Below are positions 45,130 to 57,150 of a stretch of DNA of 64,000 bases, piece after piece (the stretch's first letter is position 1; each line of letters begins with the position of its first letter). The stretch covers positions 631,909,993-631,973,992 of the forward strand of contig NC_056743.1 in NCBI RefSeq assembly GCF_019279795.1, read 5' to 3'. Below the pieces are notes generated by a model. The model saw only the letters and a program-made list of their open reading frames with translations, was not told the DNA's origin and made no database searches. Origin of the DNA: Protopterus annectens (Eukaryota; Chordata; Ceratodontiformes; Protopteridae). The position numbers and the translations under genes are program-made.

Positions 45130-46990
45130 TACTGCTTCCAGATATTGAACCCACAAACATTTAATCTAGTGTTCTCATTGCCTAATGCAAGCAACAAGTG
45201 TTATAGGGAAGGCATGCCTGCATGCTTAAGGTCAAGGCTAAGCTATGTCTGCTCAAGATGCTACTGATTGACAAAATGAAAAGGAAATTCTGGCTTGAAT
45301 TTGAACTTGAGTCATACTTACCCCATGCTTCTCTGAAGTGAATTAATCTCTCCTGGTGTGCCTCACAGTTTGCAACTAATTCCTCTGCAGCTGAACAGTA
45401 CAAAAAGAAAATAAATATTTATGAAAGCATAATGAGCAACTGCGTTGGCTGGCTAGATCATCAATGCTATATCATAGATAGGCTATTGGTATGTATACTT
45501 ACACAATTGAGGGTATCCTGCAGTCCTAAATTCATCCTCACATTAACTTAGGAGGGCCTGATTGGACTTCTTAAGGCCACTATACTGCTAACGACATTAT
45601 TCCCCATTGCATGGAATGCTGGTGACAGCCTTGGCTAAGCTATCATAATCCTCAGCCTTATAATGTGACCTGGTATAATCTCCCTGCAGCAGCCTTCAGC
45701 TGTAGTGCTTCATGAGGAATGTCACAATTATCCTGGACTCCTCAGCAACCTACCTTTGTGCTCTAAATTTTGTATTATTCACTCCCTTGCCAGCCATGTC
45801 TGCAAAAGTCAAGCTAACAACATGTCTGAATTGGCACTCACTTCAGATGTTGCAAGTAACGCTTCTGGGCAAAGATATACTGCCCAGCACTGCATTTCTG
45901 GTATTGAAGCAGATGGACTCCTTGACAGACACATCGGAACTACGTACATCACACTGCAGTAAAGGTGTGAAACATGGCATTGACCTTTCCCATGTGTGAT
46001 GCTAACATATTTCCACAGGCTTCAATGTTCGACAAATGAATGCTTAATGGCATGGCTTTTAATGTTTGCAGTTTGGAAGGAGAAAGACGATGAATGGTTA
46101 CAAATTGTGATGTTGGAAATTACACAATATTAATATTTTTATTTGTAACAGGTTGTAATCAAACTCATGTGGTAAAGCATGCAAATATTGAAATCTAGTT
46201 TAACTGACGTCCCAACAGCAGACTACCATTTAAGCATGGAAATAACAGATATACTGGCTTCAGAATGAATGGAGATACACTTCAGAGAGGCCTGTATGTG
46301 TGGGATTTGAATTAGTCCTGGAATGCATTCCTATGTAAAAGGCAGTATTTCTGTTTGTAAATATATTTCAGATGGATGACGGTAAAACAGCCGAGTAATG
46401 CAGACTGGGGTATGTTCTACACATACTTCACAAGACATAACTGTCCTAAACACACAGGATATGCAATGTCATGATGATTATAACAAAAGTATTGTGCCCA
46501 CCATACATATGCAGGTGATTTTAGATTAAATAACATTGTCATATTTAAAAAATTGGACACATGTTAGATTGAGGTTATTTATGAAACATTAATGATATAT
46601 GCTAAATAGAAACATTTATTTATGCAAGCATTACTTATGCATTATTTACAAGAACCATGTTTAGCATTATCATTGTTCTTTAGTTTTACAGTTCTGATCA
46701 AAATGTTGAGAGAAATGGGATTCTTATGCCCTTTGTAAAAATACCTTTTAGTTAGATTCAAACCCTTAATTGGCTGTGTATCTAAACTCACTGCGGTTGC
46801 ACCTTGTGCCACAGAGACAGGTACATGATAACTGATATTTCTCCATTCAGTAATGTCCTGAGTGCTGAGGAAAATGCACTGTAGCCAGGTATGTTTGCCC
46901 TACATTAGGCAGCCTAAACTAAAGTATTCACTATTTTCCTTAGGAAGTGAACTGTGTTTGTGCACTGCGAGCAAATACAAATTAAAATGA
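45130..46990. repeat. Paralogous segment, copy 1 (Myb/SANT gene plus tRNA-like units)
   Basis: Collinear with 60.42-62.25 kb: a GTATTGAACCCACA-like tRNA-like stretch, the decayed Myb exons, a CTATGTRAAAGGCAGT block and a second tRNA-like stretch ending GCACCTTGTGCCACAG, then GCAGCCTAAA and TGAACTGTGTTTG. Minus-strand tRNA-like stretches lie at 45138-45185 and 46757-46822 (TGTGGCACAAGGTGCAACC to AAGGGTTTGAATCT). Confidence 0.7.
45322..45797 (-). pseudogene. Myb/SANT gene of Harbinger-like element, exons 1-2, decayed
   Basis: On the minus strand the ATG at 45797 starts MAGKGVNNTKFRAQR, followed by a TAG; after a shift, EESRIIVTFLMKHYS, a stop and RLLQGDYTRSHYKAEDYDSL then AKAVTSIP align with the 16.9-17.2 kb exon (ESRVMSELLVQHHDDRLLWG, then YNSEAWDHL). 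The exon 1 donor GTAAGTATAC at 45502 and the exon 2 acceptor (CTGTTCAG, exon 2 from 45390) are intact. Exon 2 reads AEELVANCEAHQERLIHFRE then AWG up to a GTAAGTATG donor. So splice sites outlived the reading frame. The domain's C-terminal R-T-x-E-Q-V segment is lost. Confidence 0.65.
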
Positions 46991-49015
46991 AAAAAAAACT
47001 TATTCTGAATAATTGAAATGTGATCTCTAAACAGTATTTGAAAAATGCATCATGCGCCTTATTTTCTCACTTCACATCAGTTACTCTTATCCCAATCCCC
47101 CTTACTTCAAAATAAATAATAGCCCTGCTAAGTAATCAAGTGTTTCTTCTAGATAGGAGTGCAGGAACAAATAAATCTGCCTAGTAAACTCTGTTTCATT
47201 GACAAGTTTAATGTTCTCACAACTCAACTTGTCAGTAGTTTTTCCTGCCTTAAATTTTTAGTTTGAGGCAAACAAGTCTTCACAGCCTCAAAATACATTT
47301 CTGGCCTAGTTATAAGTCAAAAATAACATTTCCTGGGAACCTTTGTAGACAATGAACTGTTCTTTGACCACATATCTGCTATTTTGAGAAAGTCCTTTTT
47401 CTGGTGCAACTTATTACTAATGGTATGGTATCCAGGTCAAGAGGTATGGTCCCTCCTATATTCTGCACTCATCTGACTAATCAGTCCCTCCTGTATTCTG
47501 TACTCATCTGACTAATCACTGAGTGCAATGCTCCTTTTTTATGTACTTGTCCAATCATCTGACACAACTTGAATGCCCACAAAGCTTTTTTACTAAGAAA
47601 ATCATGGGCATTAACCATAAAAACTTCGTATGCTATCTCAAAGCCTTGCCCCTCTTCTCAGTGTCTTACAGGTTACTATGAGGTGATCTCTGCCTCAGGT
47701 ACACAACTCCAACAGAGCCTATCCTGTCAGACTTACTGCTCAGCCACAAGTCGATTACTGGAGGCATAAACACCCACTCAAAAGACACAAACCTTTTTTG
47801 CAACATAAATAGAACATATTCAAGTGATAAATATGTATCACAAAGAACACCATGTCTTTGAAATTGCTTTTCTCATGACAAAGAGAATGACTTCTCTTAC
47901 ACTTTTCAAATGTAATCTGGAATAATGGATGGATAACTGCAAACATACCCCTTGTTTAGCACCCTTGTCCATCATAGATATTGGTAACATGTAAATGTTC
48001 GGCTCGTCTCTGGGTTGTTCATACTTGAAATATAAGTGTTGGAAACTTCATGAGAATGTATGGATAGCCTTCTAAATATCCTTACAGACTAGTAGCCTTG
48101 TGCATACCTATGAACTTATGAGTCCATATTGCTGTACACAATACCAGTTGTCTTGTTTTAAAATGTTCTATCTCAGTTTAAGTACTCATGACAGGTCACT
48201 AGACAATCTGATGTGAAGATTAATATGAGCACCGGTATGAGATCAGTGTGGCAAGACTTCTGCTGTAGTAATATATAATGTTTTTTTCAATTAAAGGATT
48301 TAGTTTCATTTTATTAGATAGTAAACCTTTTTTTAATTATCCATCCATCAATCCGTGATTTTGTTTTGGCATTTTTTTGCTCCCATGTTCCATGTTTCAG
48401 CCTTCTTTCCCAGTGCTGCACATGTGTGTTAGGTCTGCCAGCTTCTCCATCTCCTCAGACTTAAACTACAACATAGCTGGGGCCAGACCTGGAACATAAG
48501 GGCATCCTGGGGGTCTTGGCCATCATCAACAGGTGTGGGGGTTACATTTGAGCCTACCCTGTTACTCTCCCCTTCCTGTGGTGTTCTTCATTGTGTTCAA
48601 GGGGCTTGCATGCAATGGGAGCACATGGCATATTGTCCCATCTTAGTGGCAGCTCAGTCCTACCTACCACTCTTTCCTGTCTATAGACAACGCCCCCAGT
48701 ACAACATTTCCATGCTGTGGAAATTAACCAATTTTCATAAAGCCAGATCATAAAGTGTACAGCTGGTGTGCACAACAATTCTTCCCACCATAGCTCTGTA
48801 AGTCATAATTACATGGTATATGGAATTAGGATAGAGAAGCACAGCATTGTGATGTTTTGTGTTGTAATATAGAACAATTATGCAAGTGGAAGCATGCAGC
48901 AGAATAATGTGCTGGGAATGATTTGCAATACAAATTATTTGATTTGGCAATAAACTTTCCTTGGATGACTTTGGATGCTGCCTGTTTTTTGAATTACATC
49001 TTCAGTTGCTGCTCT
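46991..49015. other. No recognised gene
   Basis: It contains a two-unit 35-bp tandem duplication (CTCCTRTATTCTGYACTCAT, about 47451-47520). Frames at 47.57, 47.75 and 48.5-48.95 kb overlap on opposite strands and match nothing known. Confidence 0.35.
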
Positions 49016-49023
49016 GTCTGCAT

Positions 49024-49430
49024 GGGTCTATATTAGATCTTCAAATGATTAGGTTTTCGAACACCTAAACATCAACACCTAGATATCAAAATCTAATAAA
49101 TGCGAAAGGCCAATTACGCAAATTTTTTCCCTGGGAAAAAATTTGTTTGACCTTTATCGGGGATTTGCCCTTTTCCCCTATATAGAGTGATCTTGAAATT
49201 GGTATATTTAGTTGGGGGTGTGGGGGGCACAGCCCGCCATGTTGGGGGTGTGGGGGTCAAAGCCCCCCACTTGATTAGGGTATTAGAGTTATTTTTTTTG
49301 TTGGCCATGCAAATGTTTCCCTGGGAAAAAAATTGCGTAATTAGCCTGTCATGTTTACTAGACTTCAACGTTTAGGTGTCACCGTTTCAGCATTCAACGA
49401 CCTAAGCATTTGAAGATCTAATATATACGT
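49024..49430. mobile_element. Foldback element D, 407 bp, 8-bp target duplication
   Basis: Left end GGGTCTATATTAGATCTTCA and right end (inverted) ACGTATATATTAGATCTTCA pair, as do inner words (GAACACCTAAACATCAACAC region with its partner; ACGCAAATTTTTTCCCTGGG with CCCTGGGAAAAAAATTGCGT). The GC-rich core GTTGGGGGTGTGGGGGGCAC resembles the core of B. Flanks GTCTGCAT (49016-49023) and GTCGGCAT (49431-49438) differ at one base. No coding capacity. Confidence 0.87.
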
Positions 49431-49810
49431 GTCGGCATGGAGTTTTGTTTTTTTAGTTATCAGTACATGCAATTTTACTAAGAATTTTCTTGGTTTTATT
49501 AAAGTAACTTACTTAAAATTAAATTGGATTATGTTGAAAATGTACTAAGCAGTGAAGACCCCAGTAAAGTATATGGAGGAGACAGAATTATCAGGAACTA
49601 TTTTTACATTAAAAATATATATAAAAAAATAATATAGTACTTAAAAAATAAATAAGCAAGTAAAACACAATTTTACAGCAAGCCCATTGTCTAAGTGCAA
49701 TATTGCCCTCCAGGGTGTGCTTTAATGTGTAATTAATGCCCTTCCAGCATAACACCCCTGGGCGGTCATTAATTACACAATAACACATACTCTGTCAGGC
49801 ATTATTGCTT
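49431..49810. other. No recognised feature
   Basis: AT-rich spacer. A short inverted pair (GTGTAATTAATGCCC and GGTCATTAATTACAC) lies near 49.73-49.78 kb. Confidence 0.4.
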
Positions 49811-50612
49811 GCTTAACCAATGTTGCATTAGAACCCGCTACATATCTGTTTACACAGTCTATATAATACAGAATTAGTTGTAATTTCCAGAGGAAAGTTG
49901 TCAGATGTAAGGGTAGAGTGTGCAATTTTGACAGGATGGAGAGAAGGTGTGTATGGTAAAAGTGGGATAAGGGGATGGAGGCATCATCTCCCATGTTAAA
50001 TTCTTCCACTGACTGAAAGTTGATACAGCTCGTCTATTCATTAAGCCACATGTAACTGTCAGTGAAGCTACACACAAAAGTTCCCCACTGTGAGATGTAA
50101 ACTTCCTACCTATCTAGTTAAATAAGAGAGCATAGTATTCACTGACTTTTAAAGGGACAGACTGAACTTGTGACAGGATGAACTCATTGCTGTGATGCAG
50201 ATAAGAAATCTGTGTTAAAAGTGGGATAAACTGCAGAGGGAGGTATGCTTAAAGATAAAGTTTTCTCCTGAGTGGAAGTGGATACAGCACATCTGTTGTT
50301 GAAAGCTTACTTCCATGACACTAGAACCACACAGCCAGTGAAGATCACAACTTTTTGATTCAAACTACCTATCTAAACAGTTACACAATCTAAAGAACAC
50401 AGAATTAGCTGCAAGCACCGTAGGAGAAATCTGTTTCTTATGGGAGAGAGTACACTTTTGACAGGATGATCTCATCACTGTGTTACAGAGAAGATGTTAT
50501 TGGAAAAACTGGGGTAAAGGGGTAGTGGAATATTCACCCAGGTTAAAAGGTTCCCCTAACTGGAAGATGAAACAGCTTGTCTGCTCAGGAAGCTTATGCA
50601 TCTGATAATGCA
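49811..50612 (-). repeat. Degenerate tandem repeat of SINE-like units, period 240-290 bp
   Basis: ACAGGATG recurs at 49931, 50173 and 50461. Each is preceded by a CAGAATTAG...GAGAAAT-type or GAGTGTGCA-type stretch and followed by GAAAARTGGGATAAAG and a TGATACAGC-TCTGTT block. Parts such as TTCAAACTACCTATCTAAAC could be inverted B-box-like stretches, so a tRNA-derived origin on the minus strand is possible. The array ends where the CR1 monomers start. Confidence 0.5.
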
Positions 50613-52921
50613 GTGATCCAAGCAGCAGAGAGCTAAAAGAGTGACTTTCTACCAGATATAAGTATTTTTTGTGGCTTTCCCACTGTTATTTAAGCTAGCG
50701 ACTGCATTTCGCCTGTTTTACTGCTACTTTAAGTGATTTCTGCATTTTACACTGTTTATTGCACTTTAAGTTACTAATTGTTGCAAATTGTTTCTGTAGG
50801 CTACACACTAAAGTGCGCTAGCCGATTTACAGCATTTATAGCATTTACTGTCTGTTTTTTTCCTTGTCTCTGTAATAAAACAAAAAAAATCTCTTGTTTT
50901 CCTGCCTTACTGAACTAGAGTAGTCCAGTTTCAGAGTTGCTGATCCCTGGGCTTTGTTTTTAGTTCCTGTTACTGATCCATTGCCTTATTAGGGAGGAGG
51001 GAAGTTTCTTTGCTTACCAGTGGGAGTGGGAAGCACTGAGTGGCCTTTCTGTCCGATTTGGTGAAGTTTCAGCCAGAAACTAGTAGTCCATTGGTTGTTT
51101 TGGGCCAATTCCTAGCTCCTTTCAGCCCCCTGCAATAAAACACGCTAAACACGCATTTTCTAGCTTGTACCAACTCAGCACAGATCCTCGTGGTGGCCTG
51201 CAGAGTGATCCAAGCAGCAGAGAGCTAAAAGAGTGACTTTCTACCAGATATAAGTATTTTTTGTGGCTTTCCCACTGTTATTAAGCTAGCGACTGCATTT
51301 CACCTGTTTTACTGCTACTTTAAGTGATTTCTGCATTTTACACTGTTTATTGCACTTTAAGTTACTAATTGTTGCAAATTGTTTCTGTAGGCTACACACT
51401 AAAGTGCGCTAGCCGATTTACAGCATTTATAGCATTTACTGTCTGTTTTTTTCCTTGTCTCTGTAAAAAAACAAAAAATCTCTTGTTTTCCCGCCTTACT
51501 GAACTAGAGTAGTCCAGTTTCAGAGTTGCTGATCCCTGGGCTTTGTTTTTAGTTCCTGTTACTGATCCATTGCCTTATTAGGGAGGAGGGAAGTTTCTTT
51601 GCTTACCAGTGGGAGTGGGAAGCACTGAGCAGCCTTTCTGTCCGATTTGGTGAAGTTTCAGCCAGAAACTAGTAGTCCCTTGGTCGTTTTGGGCCAATTC
51701 CTAGCTCCTTTCAGCCCCCTGCTATAAAACACGCTAAACACGCGTTTTCCAGCTTGTACCAACTCAGCACAGATCCTCGTGGTGGCCTGCAGAGTGATCC
51801 AAGCAGCAGAGAGCTAAAAGAGTGACTTTCTACCAGATATAAGTATTTTTTGTGGCTTTCCCACTGTTATTTAAGCTAGTGACTGTATTTCGCCTGTTTT
51901 ACTGCTACTTTAAGTGATTTCTGCATTTTACACTATTTATTGCACTTTAAGTTACTAATTGTTGCAAATTGTTTCTGTAGGCTACACACTAAAGTGTGCT
52001 AGCCGATTTACAGCATTTATAGCATTTACTGTCTGTTTTTTTCCTTGTCTCTGTAATAAAACAAAAAAAAATCTCTTGTTTTCCTGCCTTACTGAACTAG
52101 AGTAGTCCAGTTTCAGAGTTGCTGATCCCTGGGCTTTGTTTTTAGTTCCTGTTACTGATCCATTGCCTTGTTAGGGAGGAGGGAAGTTTCTTTGCTTACC
52201 AGTGGGAGTGGGAAGCACTGAGCAGCCTTTCTGTCCGATTTGGTGAAGTTTCAGCCAGAAACTAGTAGTCCATTGGTTGTTTTGGGCCAATTCCTAGCTC
52301 CTTTCAGCCCCCTGCTATAAAACACGCTAAACACGCGTTTTCTAGCTTGTACCAACTCAGCACAGATCCTCGTGGTGGCCTGCAGAGTGATCCAAGCAGC
52401 AGAGAGCTAAAAGAGTGACTTTCTACCAGATATAAGTATTTTTTGTGGCTTTCCCACTGTTATTTAAGCTAGCGACTGCATTTCGCCTGTTTTATTGCTA
52501 CTTTAAGTGATTTCTGCATTTTACACTGTTTATTGCACTTTAAGTTACTAATTGTTGCAAATTGTTTCTGTAGGCTACACACTAAAGTGCGCTAGCCGAT
52601 TTACAGCATTTACTGTCTGTTTTTTTCCTTGTCTCTGTAATAAAACAAAAAAAATCTCTTGTTTTCCCGCCTTACTGAACTAGAGTAGTCCAGTTTCAGA
52701 GTTGCTGATCCCTGGGCTTTGTTTTTAGTTCCTGTTACTGATCCATTGCCTTATTAGGAAGGAGGGAAGTTTCTTTGCTTACCAGTGGGAGTGGGAAGCA
52801 CTGAGCGGCCTTTTTGTCTGATTTGGTGAAGTTTCAGCCAGAAACTAGTAGTCCATTGGTCGTTTTGGGCCAATTCCTAGCTCCCTTCAGCCCCCTGCTA
52901 TAAAACACGCTAAACACGCGT
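50613..52921 (+). repeat. Four tandem monomers of about 590 bp in front of the CR1-like LINE
   Basis: Units start at 50613, 51205, 51794 and 52387 with GTGATCCAAGCAGCAGAGAG, giving periods of 592, 589 and 593 bp; the last unit is cut at 52921, where it joins the LINE 5' UTR. Units look 97-98% identical by eye, far closer than any other repeats in the window. Units 2-4 contain CTATAAAACACGCTAAACAC near their ends (51722, 52314 and 52898), a TATA-like motif in a fixed position; unit 1 has CAATAAAACACG instead. No coding capacity. The layout matches LINE-1 promoter monomers of rodents, so a promoter array for the CR1-like element is inferred. Confidence 0.9.
52898..52907 (+). promoter_or_regulatory. 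TATA-like motif in last CR1 monomer
   Basis: CTATAAAACA in the last monomer, about 330 bp upstream of the first ORF1 start. The same motif occurs at the same unit position in monomers 2 and 3. Promoter function is inferred from position and sequence only. Confidence 0.3.
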
Positions 52922-53228
52922 AAGCACGATTTAGCGCGGAGTTACCACTGTTGCACACAAGAGCAGCGGCGGTTAAACAAGGTTAAACTATTTGGGCCAT
53001 CTAAATTCCACTCTTTCGATTTTCCCTTAAAACTACCTTCCTCGAGCTGTACTGCTGATCTAACCAGCATATCCTATAACTGAAAAGGTCATCTCTACTT
53101 GATTCCCAAGTAGACTATTCTCTATCTGTAAAGCCTAGCACTTACTCCTACAGTACTTGCACCTTGATAAAGCACTCTTATTATAGATAGTACCCCACCA
53201 GCCTAAAACCCACTTCCCCCGGAGTCCT

Positions 53229-54249
53229 TTGAAAGTCTCTTTATCTACTACTTCTAGTATGTCGAGGGATCAGTTGCTAGTGTCCTCTCCAGCTCAACTG
53301 GTGAACCTGGGAATATTGAGGCAATGTTACAACTGCCTCATGTACACAGACAATCCTCTCCTTCTCCCACAAAACACAAATACATGCGAGAGATGCAACT
53401 ATATGGCCAAACTGGAGGCTAAGCTCTCTCAACATAGGACTGGCAAGACCAGACAGGAGGAGAAGGTAACCACACACAATACATACCCAGTCACACATGG
53501 TACCATCACAACTTCAAATCATACACATACTCACACAAAGACATACTCGGAGGCTCTGATCAAAATTTACCAAAACAGCAGAGGCCACCAAAGCAGACAC
53601 CCAAACAACTACCACCTCACGACCCAACACATGCAACACATAGACCACACAGTCAGAGTGTCAAACAGTCACAGCCCTTAAGGCCAAACAAAATGCCAGA
53701 CACACTTGTCATTGGTGATTCCATAGTCAGACACACTGACGTCCGCCACCAGACTGAGTAAAGAGAAGGTCACAGTAAGCTGCCTGTCGGGCGCTAGAAT
53801 CCGCCACATAACGCAAGCACTCAGGTCTCTCAACAGCAGGTACAAGTACGACTCAGTCATTGTCCACGCTGGTGTCAACGACCTGAGACGCACTCCTTGG
53901 ACTACATGAAAGGGACATCGAGGAGCTCTCTGATTATGTAGCCCAGGCAGGTATGACCCTGACCTTGAGCAGTATCCTACCTTCACCTAGAATGATGCCA
54001 CAATACAGTGATAAGATGATCAGCTTTAATAATTGGCTTAAATTCTGGTGTCATTCAAAGGGGATCCAATGTCTGTCTGCCTGGGATGACATGCTGGACA
54101 AGCCACGCTGCTTCACAAGGGACAGCTTGCACCTGTCACCCTGGGCTTCCGGATATTGGCAAAGGCTCTTGCCACCCCATAGTGCCTTTTTTAGGCAAGG
54201 CTCAAATTCTAAACCTACCACCCTAGAACACCAAAAAGGAAAAAACTAA
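53229..54249 (+). pseudogene. CR1-like ORF1: CxxC zinc motif and SGNH esterase domain
   Basis: Frame 1 (53229-53681) has two cysteine pairs in GILRQCYNCLMYTDN and TNTCERCNYM, a probable zinc-binding motif, followed by a Gln/His/Thr-rich linker. A second frame from 53693 gives MPDTLVIGDSIVRH (GDS block I) and, after another shift, VSCLSGARIRHITQALRSL and YDSVIVHAGVNDLRR (block III). The third frame (53953-54249) reads MMPQYSDKMISFNNWLKFWC and CFTRDSLHLSPWASGYWQRL, with the DxxH of block V. SGNH esterase domains in ORF1 are known from CR1-type LINEs and are thought to help with membrane or RNP contacts. The start could also be the in-frame Met at 53259 (MSRDQ). Two frameshifts make it a pseudogene. 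The catalytic Ser, Asp and His are all still visible. Confidence 0.85.
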
Positions 54250-54254
54250 GGGTA

Positions 54255-57032
54255 ATGCTGCTCAATGCCAGAAGTCTCAATCTCAAGATGCATGCACTCG
54301 AGGCCCTTCTCAATATGGAGAACATCGATGTCTGTGCTGTGACAGAAACCTGGTTCAAGGCTCCTGAGAGCACCCCAGCACTAACAGGTTTCACCTCATA
54401 TCATGCGTTCCGGCCCCAAAATCCGGACAACACCAAGAAAGGAGGGGGGGTGTCCATATTCATAAAGGACACCCACACCTCAAGGTTGGTGGCAACGCAC
54501 GATGCATCGGAGACCATCCAGGTGCAATTAACCATAGGCAAGACTGCTCTGCAATTTGTAGCATGTTACAGGCCACCCTCTCAAACTCAGGAACCTCACA
54601 TGGCCTTCCTAAAAACATTGGAGGGGATAAATGTATCTCCAAACACCATCATACTAGGTGACTTCAACTACCCTAATATAGACTGGGAACACTACTCAAG
54701 CCCGAACACTCTAACTCAAAGATTCCTGGAGTTCATAAACTCAAATGCCATGGAACAACTAGTCACCATCCCCACAAGAGGAGAAAACATACTTGATCTC
54801 ATCATCATGAACATGGGATCAAAATGTTCAACACCGAAGTATACCCCTCACTGGTGAGATCAGATCATAAACTAATCTCGCTGGAGGTCCTCATCCCGCC
54901 CCACCTGAAACAAAAAGACCACAGTGAAAAACTTCTCAAAAGCCGATTTCACACTTCTAAAAACTAGTGTGGTCTCCTTTAAGGCCCCTGAGCCAGTGGT
55001 AAACATTACTCAAACCGCTGAATCGCTTACAAATGCCTTCTACCAGCACCTACAGGACTGCATGGATCAGGCAATCCCAAACAAAACTAAGACTCTCTGT
55101 ACCAAAGGCAAGCGTCCAGTCTGGTGGACTCCAGCCATAAACAAGCTCTACAACAAAAGGAGGAAGCTACTACAAGATAGAGCAAAATCCTTGAAAGGTA
55201 AGACACCTTTGATCATTATAAGTAAAAACTAAGAGCTCTCATAAAATCATCCAAGGCAAATTTTGAGAGAAAAATCGCCAAGGACTCTAAAGAGAATCAT
55301 AAGGCCTTCTTTAGCTATGTTAGAAACCTAGGAGGAAACTCCCAGATATGCTCAGAATTAGTTCAAAATGATGTGAAAATTACTGAACCTACACACATTG
55401 CCAACATACTGGCTGACAGGTTCAGTGCAAACTTCTCAGCCCCCAAAAGGAGAGATATCTATTCCAGAGGATTGTAGCCCCGCAAACATCTCCAACGCCC
55501 AGGTGAGAACTGCCCTCACTAAGGCAAAAAACACAGCATCCATGGGACTGGATGGTGTCCCCGGCTGTGTGCTTCATGAACTCAATGAGGAATTAAACCC
55601 ACAGTTAGGACAGCTGTTTAATCTTAGCCTCACCTCAGGATACGTACCCAAGGAGTGGCGACGGCGACTGTGGTCCCACTTCATAAGGGCGGTGCCTCCA
55701 CAGACCCTGGAAATTACCGCCCCATTAGCTTGACAAGCCTTATCTGCAAAGCCATGGAGAGGATCATAATGGAACTCATAAATAAAGACATAGGGAACTT
55801 GCAGACTTTGGATCCAACTCAGTTTGGCTTTGTCAAAGGCAGATCCTGCCTCTTAAACTTGGTTGACTTTTTCGAGACAGTCACCAAGGCCATTGATGAG
55901 GAAAGGCAGTCCATACAGCCTACCTCGACCTGGCAAAGGCCTTCGACACAATACCCCACTCAGGTATCATTGAAAAACTCATCAGCTTGAATGTAAACCC
56001 ATACATCACAAGATGGGTTGCAAACTGGCTAAGTGACAGAACCCACAGGGTCAGAGTTGCTGGAGCCATGTCAGACTCAAAGCCTGTCACAAGTGGTGTC
56101 CCACAGGGCTCAGTCCTGGGTCCACTCTTGTTCGGCATCTACTTTTCTGAAGTACAAGCAAACACAGGAGGGTTATGGCTGACAAAGTTTGCAGATGACT
56201 GCAAACTGGGCCATAGTCGAAAACACATCTGACACAGATATCCTCCAGAAGGGCCTCACAGAAACGGATAACTGGTGCCAGAGCCATGGCCTGAAGTTAA
56301 ACGCCAAAAATGCATAGTCATACCCTTCGGGAAAAACAAGGTTACCCCTAGCTACCATATAGGTGGCAATCCACTGAGCACAGAAAAAGTCATCAGAGAT
56401 CTGGGGACCCAGGTTGACAGTAGCCTTCGTTTGACACTCATGTTGCTAAAGTAGTTAGGAAAACCTTCTATATCACCCACCTGATCATGAAGGGATTCAC
56501 ATCTAGATCAAGGGAGGTCATCGTCCCCCTGTACTCATCACTTATTAGACCTATGATTGAGTACAATGCCCGTTCGAATGTATCTGACCAGACACCTGCT
56601 GCAGCTTGAAAGGCCCCAAAAGTTCCTCACTAAAAGGATAAAGGGTCTCAAAATATGTCTTATGCTGCCCGACTGAAAGAACTCCAGCTCTATTCAGTCT
56701 CATACCGCTTGCTCAGAGGTGACCTGTGCCTGACATATAAGGCCATGTCAAACCCAGATTTGATGAATATGCTTCACCTCAAAAAAATCTAGATCCCTCA
56801 GAACCACAAGGGCGGAGACTTAAACCTTGACACGGTTATAAATAGAATGTGCTGGAGGGACAGATTCATCACCCAGAGACTCCCTATGCTGTGGAACAAA
56901 ATCCCGGTACATGTGAGGCAGAGCACCTCTCTGGCCTTGTTCAAGAGGAATCTTGACCAATGGATGGGAGATTGCAGATATACCCCAGGGATTACTTCAG
57001 TGTCACTGCTTGACAGAGGCACAGCAAAATGA
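54255..57032 (+). pseudogene. CR1-like ORF2: AP endonuclease and reverse transcriptase
   Basis: The endonuclease frame 54255-54857 has MLLNARSLNLKMHALEALLN, DVCAVTETWFK (Glu), GGGVSIFIKD, ILGDFNYPNIDW (Asp, Asn) and, in another frame at 54.86 kb, LVRSDHKLISLEV with the intact SDH. RT parts follow: SMGLDGVPGCVLHELNEELN, VVPLHKGGASTDPGNYRPIS, DPTQFGFVKGRSCLLNLVDF, AYLDLAKAFDTIPHSGI (motif A), TSGVPQGSVLGPLLFGIYFS and WLTKFADDCKLG (motif C). C-terminal: MCWRDRFITQRLPMLWNKIP and RNLDQWMGDCRYTPGITSVS, stopping at 57030. The frame changes near 54.9, 55.4, 55.7, 55.9, 56.2 and 56.6 kb or nearby. All catalytic residues are legible, so decay is recent compared with the 5-8 kb copy. Confidence 0.92.
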
Positions 57033-57150
57033 TAGGCATAGTTTTTATTCAAACTAAAGGGGTGGCGAAAGCCACATAACTATGGGCTAGGCTTATAAAT
57101 GCCCTTGGGCAGATAGCCTAGTATGAACCTATGAACCTACGAAACAAGTT

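Larger units (their letters stand above)
52922..57150 (+). mobile_element. CR1-like LINE, near full length, plus strand
   Basis: The order is a unique 5' UTR (52922-53228), ORF1 (53229 to about 54180), ORF2 with endonuclease and RT (54255-57032), and a 3' UTR ending in TAGTATGAACCTATGAACCT. The tail of ATGAACCT octamers and an ORF1 with zinc and esterase domains are known features of CR1-type LINEs. It is inactivated by at least seven frameshifts, yet overall coverage is complete. Confidence 0.92.
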
